The notes beneath the pieces are model-generated. The model searched no databases, was not told the origin of the DNA, and saw nothing but the letters and a program-made list of their open reading frames with translations. The position numbers were made by a program, and so were the translations under genes. Positions 1-5,879 of a stretch of 5,879 nt of DNA are shown piece by piece. The DNA comes from Verrucomicrobia bacterium UBA5540. Lineage in GTDB: Bacteria > Verrucomicrobiota > Kiritimatiellia > Kiritimatiellales > Tichowtungiaceae. Location: contig DINM01000065.1 of NCBI GenBank assembly GCA_002423675.1, positions 7,158 to 13,036 on the forward strand, given 5' to 3'. Positions within the stretch are counted from its first letter, which is position 1. The number at the start of each line of letters is the position of its first letter.

Positions 1-228
1 TTTCTGGACGGACATTTTTCCAAAATATATAAAAATATACACAATCGCAAAGCATTGTGGTGAAGTGTTAATAAAATATTTTCTGGAGATTTTTAAGGGC
101 TCCCTGCTGAAGACCGTCTCCCGCTCCAGTTTCTCCAAATCCATTGGAAGTCAATTGGTTGTGATTTTTCTTTCAAAATATGAGTCTCTTCCCCTATTCT
201 CCCCCGCAAAAGACAGGTAAAAGACATT
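1..228. other. AT-rich upstream leader without a gene
   Basis: No convincing coding frame is visible here. The stretch is much richer in A and T than the genes that follow, notably at 15-40 and 66-82. It contains an 8-base direct repeat (TTTCTGGA at 1-8 and 80-87) and two ATTGG half-sites at 143-147 and 154-158, 11 bases apart, about one helical turn. As the only sizeable gap before the co-directional genes, it is the likely place for the operon promoter and any regulator site. I find no convincing sigma-70 pair and no sigma-54 TGGCAC-N5-TTGC element. Only a weak AGG (215-217) precedes the first ATG. Confidence 0.5.
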
Positions 229-1053
229 ATGGAATATTTATCCTTCTGGAAAATGAGGCGGCCGCCGTTCGAGTCGAACTCCGATGCACAGTTTTTCTAT
301 GAAAGCGAGGCGCACGGCGAAGCATTGGCCCGGTTGCTTTATCTCGTATCCGACCGCGGCATGGGCATGGGAGCAATGACCGGCGAGATCGGCAGCGGAA
401 AGACCATGGTACTGAATGTGCTGACATCTCGTTTGCGTAAAGATCTTTATACGACCATTAAGCTGCACACCGCCCACCTGCCTTTTGAACATATCGTGGC
501 GGAAATCAACCAGCAGCTGCGCGGCAAAGGCGACATCGCCGTGAATGACGATAAATATTATCTGCTCAAGGAGTTTGAACAGCTATTGCACAACAAGATC
601 GCTTCGATCGGCAAGCATCTGATTCTGATTCTGGACGAAGCGCAGTTCCTGAGCGAAGAGTGTTTGGATGAACTGAAGTGCCTGACGAACTACAATCAGC
701 AGGAATCGGTTCTGACAATTATTCTTTCCGGCCAGCCGGAGCTGAAAGCAAAGCTGAGCTCTTTGCCACAGATCTATCAGCGGCTGGGTATGTTCTGTTA
801 TCTGAAAAATCTGCGTTACGAAGAAATGGCGCCGTATCTCGAACACCGACTGAAAACCGCCGGTGCGGAGAAAACAGATATCTTCAATCCGGACAGTATC
901 GACCCCCTCTTTTCATTTTCCGGCGGATGTCCCCGCCAGATCAACCGGGTCTGCAAACTGGCCGTTGACCGCGCCTGCCTGATGAAGAAGGCACAAGTCG
1001 ATGCAGACATGATCCGCATGATCGTGCGCGACATTGAAAAACACTTCGGGTGA
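229..1053 (+). CDS. ExeA/GspA-like AAA ATPase of the exosortase/EPS-locus type
   Basis: This 274-residue cytoplasmic P-loop ATPase belongs to the ExeA/GspA-like AAA group. The opening, with FWKMRRPPFE and an EA-LA-LLY segment before the P-loop, is typical of that group and supports the ATG at 229 despite a weak ribosome site. Motifs seen: Walker A GEIGSGKT (52-59), Walker B LILILDEAQ (131-139, D136/E137), a sensor-1-like strand ending SGQPEL (167-172), a candidate arginine finger in YQRLG (R185), and sensor-2 GGCPRQINR (232-240, R236). The protein is only the ATPase module: the membrane segment and peptidoglycan-binding domain of full-length Aeromonas ExeA are absent. Short versions of this length are known beside PEP-CTERM/exosortase EPS genes ('XrtA-associated ATPase'), which fits the neighbours. 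The exact role of that subgroup is not established; energising or regulating assembly or secretion is inferred. It is first in the operon and ends 12 bases before the next start. A DNA-acting TnsC-like role is less likely because no transposase genes are seen. Confidence 0.92.
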   Translation: MEYLSFWKMRRPPFESNSDAQFFYESEAHGEALARLLYLVSDRGMGMGAMTGEIGSGKTMVLNVLTSRLRKDLYTTIKLHTAHLPFEHIVAEINQQLRGKGDIAVNDDKYYLLKEFEQLLHNKIASIGKHLILILDEAQFLSEECLDELKCLTNYNQQESVLTIILSGQPELKAKLSSLPQIYQRLGMFCYLKNLRYEEMAPYLEHRLKTAGAEKTDIFNPDSIDPLFSFSGGCPRQINRVCKLAVDRACLMKKAQVDADMIRMIVRDIEKHFG

Positions 1054-1055
1054 TC

Positions 1056-1059
1056 GGAG
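1056..1059 (+). promoter_or_regulatory. Ribosome binding site of the propeller gene
   Basis: GGAG lies six bases before the ATG at 1066, inside the 12-base gap after the ATPase stop codon. It is the clearest Shine-Dalgarno sequence for a complete gene in the window. It supports both the chosen start and translation from a shared transcript. Confidence 0.6.
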
Positions 1060-1065
1060 TCTTCG

Positions 1066-2016
1066 ATGAAAAAGGCGAACATCGCCGGATTTTCCATTCT
1101 ACTTCTACTGATCACCGCAATCGGCCTAGACCGTTTTTTTCTCAACTCGCATTATGCGAATCAACTGCGCGCCAGCCACTGGTTGCGCAGTGAGCAGTGG
1201 TCGATCGGCATCGTTCGCGGCACAACCCCGTTTAAACTGACCGTGCCGGAAAAACCGATTCTGCGCGCCCGCGATGTTACGGATACCGCCGCTCGGTTTG
1301 TGGCCGATCCCTTCGCCGTGAAAGAGAACGGACTGTGGTATCTGTTTTTTGAAGTTTCCAGCGTTTCAACCCATCAGGGAGAAATCGGTTTGGCGACCAG
1401 CACGGATACCACCAACTGGGTCTATCGGCAGATCGTGCTCAACGAACCGTTTCATCTTTCTTATCCGGATGTATTCAAATGGAACGGTTCCTATTACATG
1501 ATCCCGGAAAGTCATGAGGCGAAGTCCATCCGGCTGTACAAGGCCGATCCGTTCCCGATACATTGGACGCACATCGCCGATCTGGTACACGGAGACTACA
1601 AAGACAACTCCATTGTCGAATATAATGGTCGCTGGTGGCTGTTCACCTGCAGAGGTCAAAATGAAATCATGGATGTTTTTTATGCGGATCAGCCAACCGG
1701 CCCATGGCATGCCCATGCTAAAAACCCGGTGATCAACGGCGACCGGACTCGTGCTCGCTGCGGCGGCCGTATCCGGATCGTCAACGGGCATCTCATCCGT
1801 TTTGCACAGGACTGCCTGAAGCTCTATGGCCACCAGTTGCTTGGATTCGACATTACCACCCTGACACCGGATGAATATTCCGAATCTCCTCTCGCCGAAA
1901 ATCCTCTGCTGACACCGGACGGCACTGGATGGAATGCATATCGGATGCATCAGCTCGACCTGTACCAGATCGGCACCAATCGTTGGATTGGCTTTGCCGA
2001 TGGCAACGAACATTGA
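1066..2016 (+). CDS. Membrane-anchored GINT1 N-terminal-like beta-propeller protein
   Basis: This 316-residue protein starts with two lysines and a hydrophobic helix (about residues 6-26) without an obvious signal-peptidase site, so it is probably an N-terminal anchor with the rest in the periplasm. From about residue 60 on it resembles the N-terminal domain of plant glucosamine inositolphosphorylceramide transferase 1, a propeller fold related to GH43-type glycosidases. Recognisable blocks are RFVADPF (77-83), WYLFFE (91-96), GEIGLATS (105-112), a SYPDVFKW segment (132-139), YYMIPES (143-149), WWLFT (190-194), GGRI (233-236), IRFAQDC (244-250) and the closing RWIGFADG (306-313). Acidic residues D81, E96, E148 and D249 are candidate active-site or sugar-binding positions. 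Bacterial relatives are common in polysaccharide clusters, but their reaction is not established; glycan binding or modification is inferred. It carries no transferase domain, whereas the plant protein is fused to a GT64 domain; here a separate glycosyltransferase gene follows. The stop comes right after the last recognisable block, so the domain looks complete. Confidence 0.88.
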   Translation: MKKANIAGFSILLLLITAIGLDRFFLNSHYANQLRASHWLRSEQWSIGIVRGTTPFKLTVPEKPILRARDVTDTAARFVADPFAVKENGLWYLFFEVSSVSTHQGEIGLATSTDTTNWVYRQIVLNEPFHLSYPDVFKWNGSYYMIPESHEAKSIRLYKADPFPIHWTHIADLVHGDYKDNSIVEYNGRWWLFTCRGQNEIMDVFYADQPTGPWHAHAKNPVINGDRTRARCGGRIRIVNGHLIRFAQDCLKLYGHQLLGFDITTLTPDEYSESPLAENPLLTPDGTGWNAYRMHQLDLYQIGTNRWIGFADGNEH

Positions 2017-2097
2017 TCTCGTCTTTACCACCTATTTACTGGACGGCGTGTACAGTACAACGCAATATACGAGTTAAATAGATCCCATTTAAATGTT

Positions 2098-3114
2098 ATG
2101 CAGAACCACCCCAAATCCGTTGTGACTATTATTGCGGACAGCAATTATGTGATCCCGGTTTACGTACTGGTTTTGTCACTCAAATTTTTCCAGCCCGCCC
2201 AGCGCATCCACATCCTCGGTATTTCACTTTCTGCGGACGACAAAGCCTTCTTTACTCAGTTTGAAAACGTATTTGTTTTCGACTCGTCGATTCCGCGAAG
2301 TGATACGCCCGGAGCCATGCGAATCATCGCCGACATTCTCAAAGGCGAAGCTCTGCTTACAGCGAAGGAGTGCAACGAGCCGTGGATTGCGTTGCTCGAT
2401 GGCGACTGCATTGCGACAGGAAATCTGGATCCGTATTTAGCCCCCAACGAACCCGCGCTCTATGCCCGTTCGCGTACTGTTGAAGAAGACGACCGCATTT
2501 TCCGTTATTACCGCACGCCCGGTGACCCGGAAAGCGGCATCCCCGAGCGGTTCCTGAAACGTTGGCAGGAGGACGTCGGCCAGAATAAAACGCCTGCGCG
2601 TGCCACCACGGTTCTTTCGGGAAATCTCGTCTTACACCGCGACCTGCTGGACTTTGCCGGCGTCTGGCAGACCTACATGGAAAAGGTCCTGGTCTATTCT
2701 GATCCGTCAAAAACAGACCCCGCCTATTATATGCCAGCGGAGTTCGCCTTGAGCGCCTGGCTGATGTTCGCGGAAAATCCTCCGCCCGTTCGCGATGTGT
2801 TACTCAACAGCAACCCATCCGCTCATCTCGCCCATCTTGGACCAGCTCCAAAATACTGGCGATTCTGGAGGTTGAAAAATCTCCGCTATTTCGATCTGGT
2901 GATCCGCTTCCTTGATCATGCTAAAGAACAAGGATATGCAATCCCTCTATTGCCATCGGCACTGAAAAAGCGTAATAAATTCCTTATTGTATCCGTAGCT
3001 TTTGCCTATGAAATACTTATCATGTTGCGTAGAAAAATAAAAACCGTCTATAAACGGATCGTCGGAAATGCACCGGATCGGCAGGCACAACGCTATGGAC
3101 GAACGTCGATTTAA
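2098..3114 (+). CDS. GT-A-fold glycosyltransferase with DGD motif (GT8-like)
   Basis: This 338-residue protein is probably a nucleotide-sugar-dependent glycosyltransferase acting at the cytoplasmic face of the inner membrane. It opens with a beta-strand VVTIIADSNY (8-17) and VLVLSLKFF (23-31), typical of the nucleotide-binding half of GT-A enzymes. A DXD-type metal site DGD (101-103) follows the strand WIALL. TVLSGNLVLH (171-180) is a likely acceptor-site strand, and AHLGPAPKYW (245-254) recalls the HxxGxxKPW motif of GT8 enzymes. This makes a GT8-like, possibly retaining, enzyme the best guess; donor and acceptor cannot be read. The C-terminus has a hydrophobic stretch (294-310) flanked by basic residues (KKR before, RRKIK after), suggesting membrane attachment. 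No Shine-Dalgarno is visible before the ATG, and no ATG, GTG or TTG lies in frame between it and the previous stop, so the start is set by exclusion. It follows the propeller gene after 81 bases in the same reading frame. Confidence 0.87.
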   Translation: MQNHPKSVVTIIADSNYVIPVYVLVLSLKFFQPAQRIHILGISLSADDKAFFTQFENVFVFDSSIPRSDTPGAMRIIADILKGEALLTAKECNEPWIALLDGDCIATGNLDPYLAPNEPALYARSRTVEEDDRIFRYYRTPGDPESGIPERFLKRWQEDVGQNKTPARATTVLSGNLVLHRDLLDFAGVWQTYMEKVLVYSDPSKTDPAYYMPAEFALSAWLMFAENPPPVRDVLLNSNPSAHLAHLGPAPKYWRFWRLKNLRYFDLVIRFLDHAKEQGYAIPLLPSALKKRNKFLIVSVAFAYEILIMLRRKIKTVYKRIVGNAPDRQAQRYGRTSI

Positions 3115-3144
3115 AGCAGCCCTAAACAAAACGAGCCTGAACCT

Positions 3145-5859
3145 ATGAGAGATAAACCGAAAGACGATGAGCTCAAATTCGGAACCCCGGCGGATGAACA
3201 GCCGGAAACCAAATCCGAAGAAAAGGGAACAACCGACGTAGATCCGGAGGCTAAAGAGTTGCAGCCCTCCGGCGAATCATCTCCTGAAGGACCCGTTCCC
3301 CCGGAGTTACCCCGCATCGATGGCGAAACTCCATTCCGCATCAAAGATCAGTTCAGCGATCTCGAGACCATTTCGCCGACCCTCACACGTGATACCACCC
3401 GGCCTTCCAAAGCCGCGATGCCCGGTACGAGTCTCTCGGATTCTGTCCGACCCGGTCGTACCATCCGGAAGGAAAGCTCCTTTCAGGACTTTTTCCGTAA
3501 TTTGGACATCATCAAAATCGTACGCGGGATTTATCGCCGTTTCTGGATCGTCCTCCTTTCCGCATTCGGTCTGTTTCTACTATTCATTCCCATCGCGCGC
3601 AGTCTGCAAGGCGGTATCAGCTGGTCCGCTACATCCACCATCATCTATACCAAACCGACCCAGAAGCAGATTGACACACAGGGTTCATCATTTCTGCTGC
3701 GCCCGCTCAGTCAAGACACATTGGTCGACATGTTCCTCTCTCCTGCGCATATCAAAGCTCTCGAGGATGCCACCGGTTTCAAGCCGCTCACAAAAAATGT
3801 CTCGTTCGACTCACAAAGCAAATCCGATATTGTCACACTGAAGGTAAGCTCCATGCCCAGTGAAAAAACGGCCATAGAGGCCGTCAATAAGCTGGCCGAC
3901 ATTATCATCACGGACAATGCAGCGTATTACCATCAGCTCGCCTCGGCGGCGTACAAACAGTACAAAGCTCAGAGAGAAACAACCGAAAAAACCTTTAACG
4001 AAGCCGTCAAATCCGTCGAAAATTTCCAGCTGAAAAACCATCTGCTGGAACTCAACACGCAGTATCAGAACTATTTTTCATCGGTTAACGCGGCAACCGA
4101 ACGCCTGAATGTTGCACAGGTCGCACACGAAGGTCTGGTTGTCCGCATCAAGAACTACGTGAAAATGATCGCGGATCTGCCGGAAGAAGTCCTTAACGAA
4201 GCGCAAGAAGACAATCCGCTGAAAGGCCGAATTTCAAATGCGGAAGCCGCCCTGCTCCAGGCCCGCATTCAGTATGCGCCTGACAACCCGAAAATTCTGC
4301 GGCAGGAGCGCGAACTCGACGAACTGCGGAAACTGCTCCAGAGCGGAACCTTCGACGAAACACGAGAACGCACATACGTGAAAAACCCGCTTAAAGGACA
4401 GCTCGAAGGAGAGCTCCTCAAGTTACGTTCGGAAGAAAGTGTCGCCGCTACGCAGGTCGAATCACTCAAAAACGATCTCGCTGCATTGCAGGAAAAATTC
4501 AAAGCACTGCCAGGCCTTGAAAAAGAGTATGCTGCTCTTCTGGAAAAACGCTCGCAGGCCGACGTCGCGCTCAAATCAATTAAGGCCAGCGAAGAATCGG
4601 CTCGCCTTACAATGGATTCCAACCTCTCGGACTTCAAACTCATCAGTCTGGCCACTGCCGCCGAGCCCACCTCTGAGTCTCTAATCGGTAGAGTCATTCC
4701 AATCGTCGGGTTTATCCTCGGGTTTTTCGGCGGACTGGTCCTCGTGATCATCATCGAGCTTCTCGACGCAAAAATCCGCACACAGCAACAACTTGAAACC
4801 GCCTACGATGCCCCTTGTCTGGCCTCTATCGTCGAAATCCCGCATCTGGAAAACTACGACATTTATCAGCTTCTGCTCCCCTCCCTGCGGGAGATTTCAG
4901 AACGCCTGAACATTGTCTTGCAGGGGCACCGAGCTAAAGTCCTCGGTTTTTTCAGTTCGCTTGACGGCGAGGGCAAGAGCGTTCTGGCCTTCAATCTGGC
5001 GCGCTATTACAACTCGCTGAACATCAAAGTCCTTTTCGTCGGCTTCGATACGCTGCCGAACCCCTGTCTGCCCGGCACCACAGAATCGGGCTGGCCTCAG
5101 CTCGGCATCGAAGACTACCTGCTTGGCCAGGCAGAACTCGATGATATGCTCACCAGCGTCGACGACGTCGACGTCATCCGGGTGCAGGAACTGCACGCCA
5201 ACTTGTTGGATCTCGCAAAAGGGTCGGCTATGCCGCGGCTGTGGGATCTACTCCGGCAAAACTATGATTTGATCATCACAGAATCCCCGGCGGTTCTGGA
5301 TCATCCCATATCCGGAACCATTGCCGGATTCCTCGACGAAATCATCTACGTGCTCGCCTCACCGGTCAGCGACCGGCGCCTTGTGGATGCCGGACTTGAA
5401 TTTCTGGAAGATCGCGGTCTTGCGCCGCGTGCGCTGATTTTCAACCGGGTCGACCCCTACTACATCGAAGATGTACGTCAGCAGCGCATCATCCGCAACC
5501 TAGCCGAACCGCGCAACCCCATAGAAACTCTATTCGCTCGGCTACAGTCGTTCACCGCCCTGCTGACTCGATTCAAGAAACCTGCCGCACCGAACGACAA
5601 GACCGATAACGAGGATCTGGAGGATCTCTCCATCTCTGAACCGCAGCTCGGTGAAAATGATGACTGGCCGGAAGACGAAGCCCTTCCTGAATTCATCGGT
5701 GAAGATGAATCGTCCCATGCCGTTTTCGAAGAGGATGCTGACGCGGAACCGCTGGACGAAAATACCGAAGAAACCGCGCCTGAAAAAGAAACGGATGAAA
5801 TTTCCTTCCGCGACTGGCTTGGCGAACCGGACAAGGGATCTGAAGACGATGAGAAATAA
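3145..5859 (+). CDS. Wzz/GumC-type chain-length protein fused to a degenerate BY-kinase domain
   Basis: This 904-residue inner-membrane protein is a polysaccharide co-polymerase. Order: a polar, Pro/Glu/Asp-rich cytoplasmic N-terminus (about 1-115), membrane segment 1 (133-152), a periplasmic Wzz region with long coiled-coil stretches (about 270-495), the family's Pro-rich junction and membrane segment 2 (about 516-540), a P-loop domain (about 575-800) and an acidic tail (817-904). The P-loop domain resembles bacterial tyrosine autokinases: Walker A DGEGKS (607-612), GIEDYLLGQAEL (654-665) and the Walker-B-like strand DLIITESPAV (708-717). It departs from active kinases: the Walker B aspartate position is E713, the Walker A' strand reads VLFVGFD (629-635) instead of an acidic VDxD-type motif, and no tyrosine occurs after residue 773, so the C-terminal tyrosine cluster is missing. 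ATP binding is plausible; autophosphorylation is doubtful. Known fused Wzz-kinases (Wzc, ExoP) are about 720-790 residues; the excess is the two polar ends. It likely sets chain length and couples synthesis to export. Start ATG lacks a strong ribosome site. Confidence 0.93.
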   Translation: MRDKPKDDELKFGTPADEQPETKSEEKGTTDVDPEAKELQPSGESSPEGPVPPELPRIDGETPFRIKDQFSDLETISPTLTRDTTRPSKAAMPGTSLSDSVRPGRTIRKESSFQDFFRNLDIIKIVRGIYRRFWIVLLSAFGLFLLFIPIARSLQGGISWSATSTIIYTKPTQKQIDTQGSSFLLRPLSQDTLVDMFLSPAHIKALEDATGFKPLTKNVSFDSQSKSDIVTLKVSSMPSEKTAIEAVNKLADIIITDNAAYYHQLASAAYKQYKAQRETTEKTFNEAVKSVENFQLKNHLLELNTQYQNYFSSVNAATERLNVAQVAHEGLVVRIKNYVKMIADLPEEVLNEAQEDNPLKGRISNAEAALLQARIQYAPDNPKILRQERELDELRKLLQSGTFDETRERTYVKNPLKGQLEGELLKLRSEESVAATQVESLKNDLAALQEKFKALPGLEKEYAALLEKRSQADVALKSIKASEESARLTMDSNLSDFKLISLATAAEPTSESLIGRVIPIVGFILGFFGGLVLVIIIELLDAKIRTQQQLETAYDAPCLASIVEIPHLENYDIYQLLLPSLREISERLNIVLQGHRAKVLGFFSSLDGEGKSVLAFNLARYYNSLNIKVLFVGFDTLPNPCLPGTTESGWPQLGIEDYLLGQAELDDMLTSVDDVDVIRVQELHANLLDLAKGSAMPRLWDLLRQNYDLIITESPAVLDHPISGTIAGFLDEIIYVLASPVSDRRLVDAGLEFLEDRGLAPRALIFNRVDPYYIEDVRQQRIIRNLAEPRNPIETLFARLQSFTALLTRFKKPAAPNDKTDNEDLEDLSISEPQLGENDDWPEDEALPEFIGEDESSHAVFEEDADAEPLDENTEETAPEKETDEISFRDWLGEPDKGSEDDEK
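5593..5856 (+). other. Acidic, tyrosine-free C-terminal tail of the Wzz/kinase-like protein
   Basis: Residues 817-904 contain 37 Asp or Glu among 88 residues, few hydrophobics, and no tyrosine. The region is probably disordered and cytoplasmic. Two short less-acidic islands, ALPEFIG (846-852) and ISFRDWLGEP (886-895), could be binding motifs. The tail stands where active BY-kinases carry the autophosphorylated tyrosine cluster. Confidence 0.7.
5833..5838 (+). promoter_or_regulatory. Candidate ribosome binding site for the gene starting at 5849
   Basis: AAGGGA lies ten bases before the ATG at 5849, inside the end of the chain-length gene. The spacing is slightly long but acceptable. It supports the reading of a new gene start at the overlap. 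Confidence 0.4.
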
Positions 5860-5879
5860 GCTGTTTTTTTCTGCGATAA
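5849..5879 (+). CDS. Start of a fifth gene, probably exported (partial, cut by window edge)
   Basis: An ATG at 5849 overlaps the stop of the chain-length gene by 11 bases (ATGAGAAATAA) in another frame and stays open to the window edge. The ten visible residues, MRNKLFFSAI, have the basic start and hydrophobic run of a signal peptide or membrane anchor. The overlap suggests translational coupling, and AAGGGA lies ten bases upstream. In such loci an outer-membrane export protein (Wza-like) or another envelope protein is often encoded beside the Wzz gene, but the fragment is too short to assign a family. Confidence 0.5.
   Translation, partial: MRNKLFFSAI

Noticed and set aside
83..129. Inverted repeat CTGGAG (83-88) / CTCCAG (124-129)
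   Set aside because: The stem is only six pairs with a 35-base loop, does not extend in either direction, and has no T-run after it, so neither terminator nor riboswitch is supported.
155..184. Possible sigma-70 promoter: TTGGTT (155-160), 18 bases, TATGAG (179-184)
   Set aside because: Only three of six and four of six bases match the consensus boxes; similar matches are expected by chance in AT-rich DNA.
2014..2016. TGA as a selenocysteine or readthrough codon joining the propeller and transferase
   Set aside because: The propeller domain ends just before it, no suitable stem-loop is apparent directly after it, and the linker residues show no domain. Normal termination is simpler.
1366..2031. 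Long antisense open frame of 221 codons opposite the propeller gene
   Set aside because: It lies almost wholly opposite a gene with clear family motifs, and its translation shows no recognisable domain. The same holds for the other antisense frames opposite the four genes.
4269..4781. Antisense open frame of 170 codons opposite the Wzz coiled-coil region
   Set aside because: It has Ser/Arg-rich low-complexity composition, as expected from the reverse complement of a Glu/Leu/Lys-rich coiled coil; no ribosome site or domain is apparent.
5863..5870. T-run at the right end as a possible terminator
   Set aside because: No hairpin precedes it, and it lies in the codons for Leu-Phe-Phe-Ser of the newly started reading frame.
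1..5879. CRISPR arrays, insertion sequences, tRNA or rRNA genes
   Set aside because: No regularly spaced repeats, transposase motifs, terminal inverted repeats or RNA-gene-like sequences were seen; the window is almost fully occupied by protein genes.

Overview
The window (5,879 bases) is a gene-dense, one-direction stretch of a Gram-negative bacterial exopolysaccharide or capsule locus. All four complete genes, and a fifth that starts at the right edge, read on the + strand with gaps of 12, 81 and 30 bases and a final 11-base overlap, so they look like one operon. A Wzz-type inner-membrane chain-length protein implies a Wzx/Wzy-like or related export route and therefore an outer membrane. 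The source organism cannot be named from the sequence. The combination would fit a PVC-group bacterium (Verrucomicrobiota/Kiritimatiellota) or a proteobacterium with an exosortase (XrtA/EpsH)-type polysaccharide locus, but this is inference.

Layout: bases 1-228 are an AT-rich leader without a gene, the only plausible promoter region. Next comes a 274-residue ExeA/GspA-type AAA ATPase (229-1053), of the kind found in PEP-CTERM/exosortase-linked EPS loci. It is followed by a membrane-anchored protein (1066-2016) whose whole soluble part resembles the N-terminal beta-propeller domain of plant glucosamine inositolphosphorylceramide transferase 1 (GINT1). Then comes a GT-A-type glycosyltransferase with a DGD metal-binding motif (2098-3114). 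The largest gene (3145-5859) encodes a 904-residue protein: disordered N-terminus, Wzz/GumC chain-length domain with two membrane segments, a P-loop tyrosine-kinase-like (BY-kinase) domain with altered catalytic motifs, and a strongly acidic tail without tyrosine. A short open frame at 5849-5879 begins a probably exported protein.

How the genes may work together (inference): the glycosyltransferase adds a sugar to a lipid-linked repeat unit; the propeller protein binds or modifies glycan at the membrane; the Wzz/BY-kinase-like protein controls chain length and couples polymerisation to export; and the ExeA-like ATPase energises or regulates assembly. The points most worth a second look are the propeller-glycosyltransferase pair, which recalls in split form the domain order of plant GINT1, and the degenerate kinase module with its long acidic extensions.
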